Shown: in pieces, positions 63,898-64,000 of the stretch
How the letters are laid out: each line of letters opens with the position of its first letter
Position numbering within the stretch: position 1 is the stretch's first letter
Assembly (NCBI GenBank): GCA_015039365.1
Contig: WION01000120.1
Location: forward strand, 80,257 to 144,256
DNA: 64,000 nucleotides
From: Amanita rubescens
Taxonomy: Eukaryota; Basidiomycota; Agaricomycetes; Agaricales; Amanitaceae
Reading direction: 5' to 3'
The notes under the pieces: generated by a model
What the model saw: only the letters and a program-made list of their open reading frames with translations
Told to the model about the DNA's origin: nothing
Databases searched by the model: none
Program-made: the position numbers and the translations under genes

Positions 63898-64000
63898 ATG
63901 CGTACCGCGATTATCATCTGCCTCTACGTGCTTTTATTTTTTCTTTTGTTTCTCCTGGCTATTGCGGGCTGTTACTTCAACAAGTTTATCGAGCGCCGCG
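63898..64000 (+). CDS. Start of a membrane-anchored or secreted protein (cut by window edge)
   Basis: M-R-T-A-I-I-I-C-L-Y-V-L-L-F-F-L-L-F-L-L is followed by A-I-A-G-C-Y-F-N-K-F-I-E-R-R. A strongly hydrophobic segment after a single Arg looks like a signal anchor or a tail-type transmembrane helix. The frame is open to the end of the window. No family can be given. Confidence 0.5.
   Translation, partial: MRTAIIICLYVLLFFLLFLLAIAGCYFNKFIERR

Overview
This is a basidiomycete (very likely Agaricomycete) nuclear window. The evidence is short phase-consistent GT-AG introns of about 46-60 nt, a chromodomain-bearing Ty3-type retrotransposon, a Helitron remnant, a Crinkler-type gene, DUF6699 and HAM1-like fungal genes, and a run of conserved eukaryotic housekeeping genes (eS30, SEC11, Mago nashi, SUS1/ENY2, TFIIIC subunit 6). 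For most genes I rebuilt the exons by hand; exon sums divisible by three are quoted as support.

Layout. 0-7 kb is a scrapyard of duplicated and broken genes: the BTB tail of a sacsin-like gene, an N-terminal sacsin fragment fused to an inverted internal fragment, a Crinkler-type ATPase/nuclease gene with one in-frame TGA, a decayed mitochondrial carrier and an antisense phosphotransferase relic. 7.1-18.3 kb is one strange locus: a GTPase gene whose last ordinary exon runs into a long array of introns separated by exactly three nucleotides. The array is interrupted by a fresh 6.3-kb LTR retrotransposon and ends in larger in-frame exons. 20.4-36.9 kb holds two head-to-head sacsin-like GHKL-ATPase genes: the leftward one is open over 2,478 codons, while the rightward one is a pseudogene that still carries the BTB tail the other has lost. 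37-45.4 kb carries a second carrier pseudogene, a Myb/SANT-like gene, TFIIIC subunit 6, a seven-exon unknown gene, and a Helitron fragment flanked by a 17-nt direct repeat. 45.5-64 kb is mostly compact housekeeping DNA, with two exceptions: a WD40 PWP1 pseudogene and a truncated cation exchanger.

The main discovery candidate is the array at 8.4-11.2 kb and 17.5-17.8 kb. I count 49 positions where a 3' splice site, one triplet and a 5' splice site follow each other at a pitch of about 60 nt. The intron bodies have diverged but the AG-NNN-GT spacing has not. None of the 49 triplets is a stop codon, and the exons after the array (51 and 21 nt) are open in the same phase. If spliced, this is a gene with more than 55 introns whose middle is encoded one codon per exon. 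The same window shows a 6-nt micro-exon in Mago nashi, supporting the view that this genome can splice exons of that size. The array is also almost free of CpG, while the retrotransposon inside it is not.

Functionally, the left 45 kb looks like a fast-evolving accessory region (GTPase, sacsin-like ATPases, a Crinkler-type ATPase-nuclease, mobile elements), and the right 19 kb like conserved core genome.
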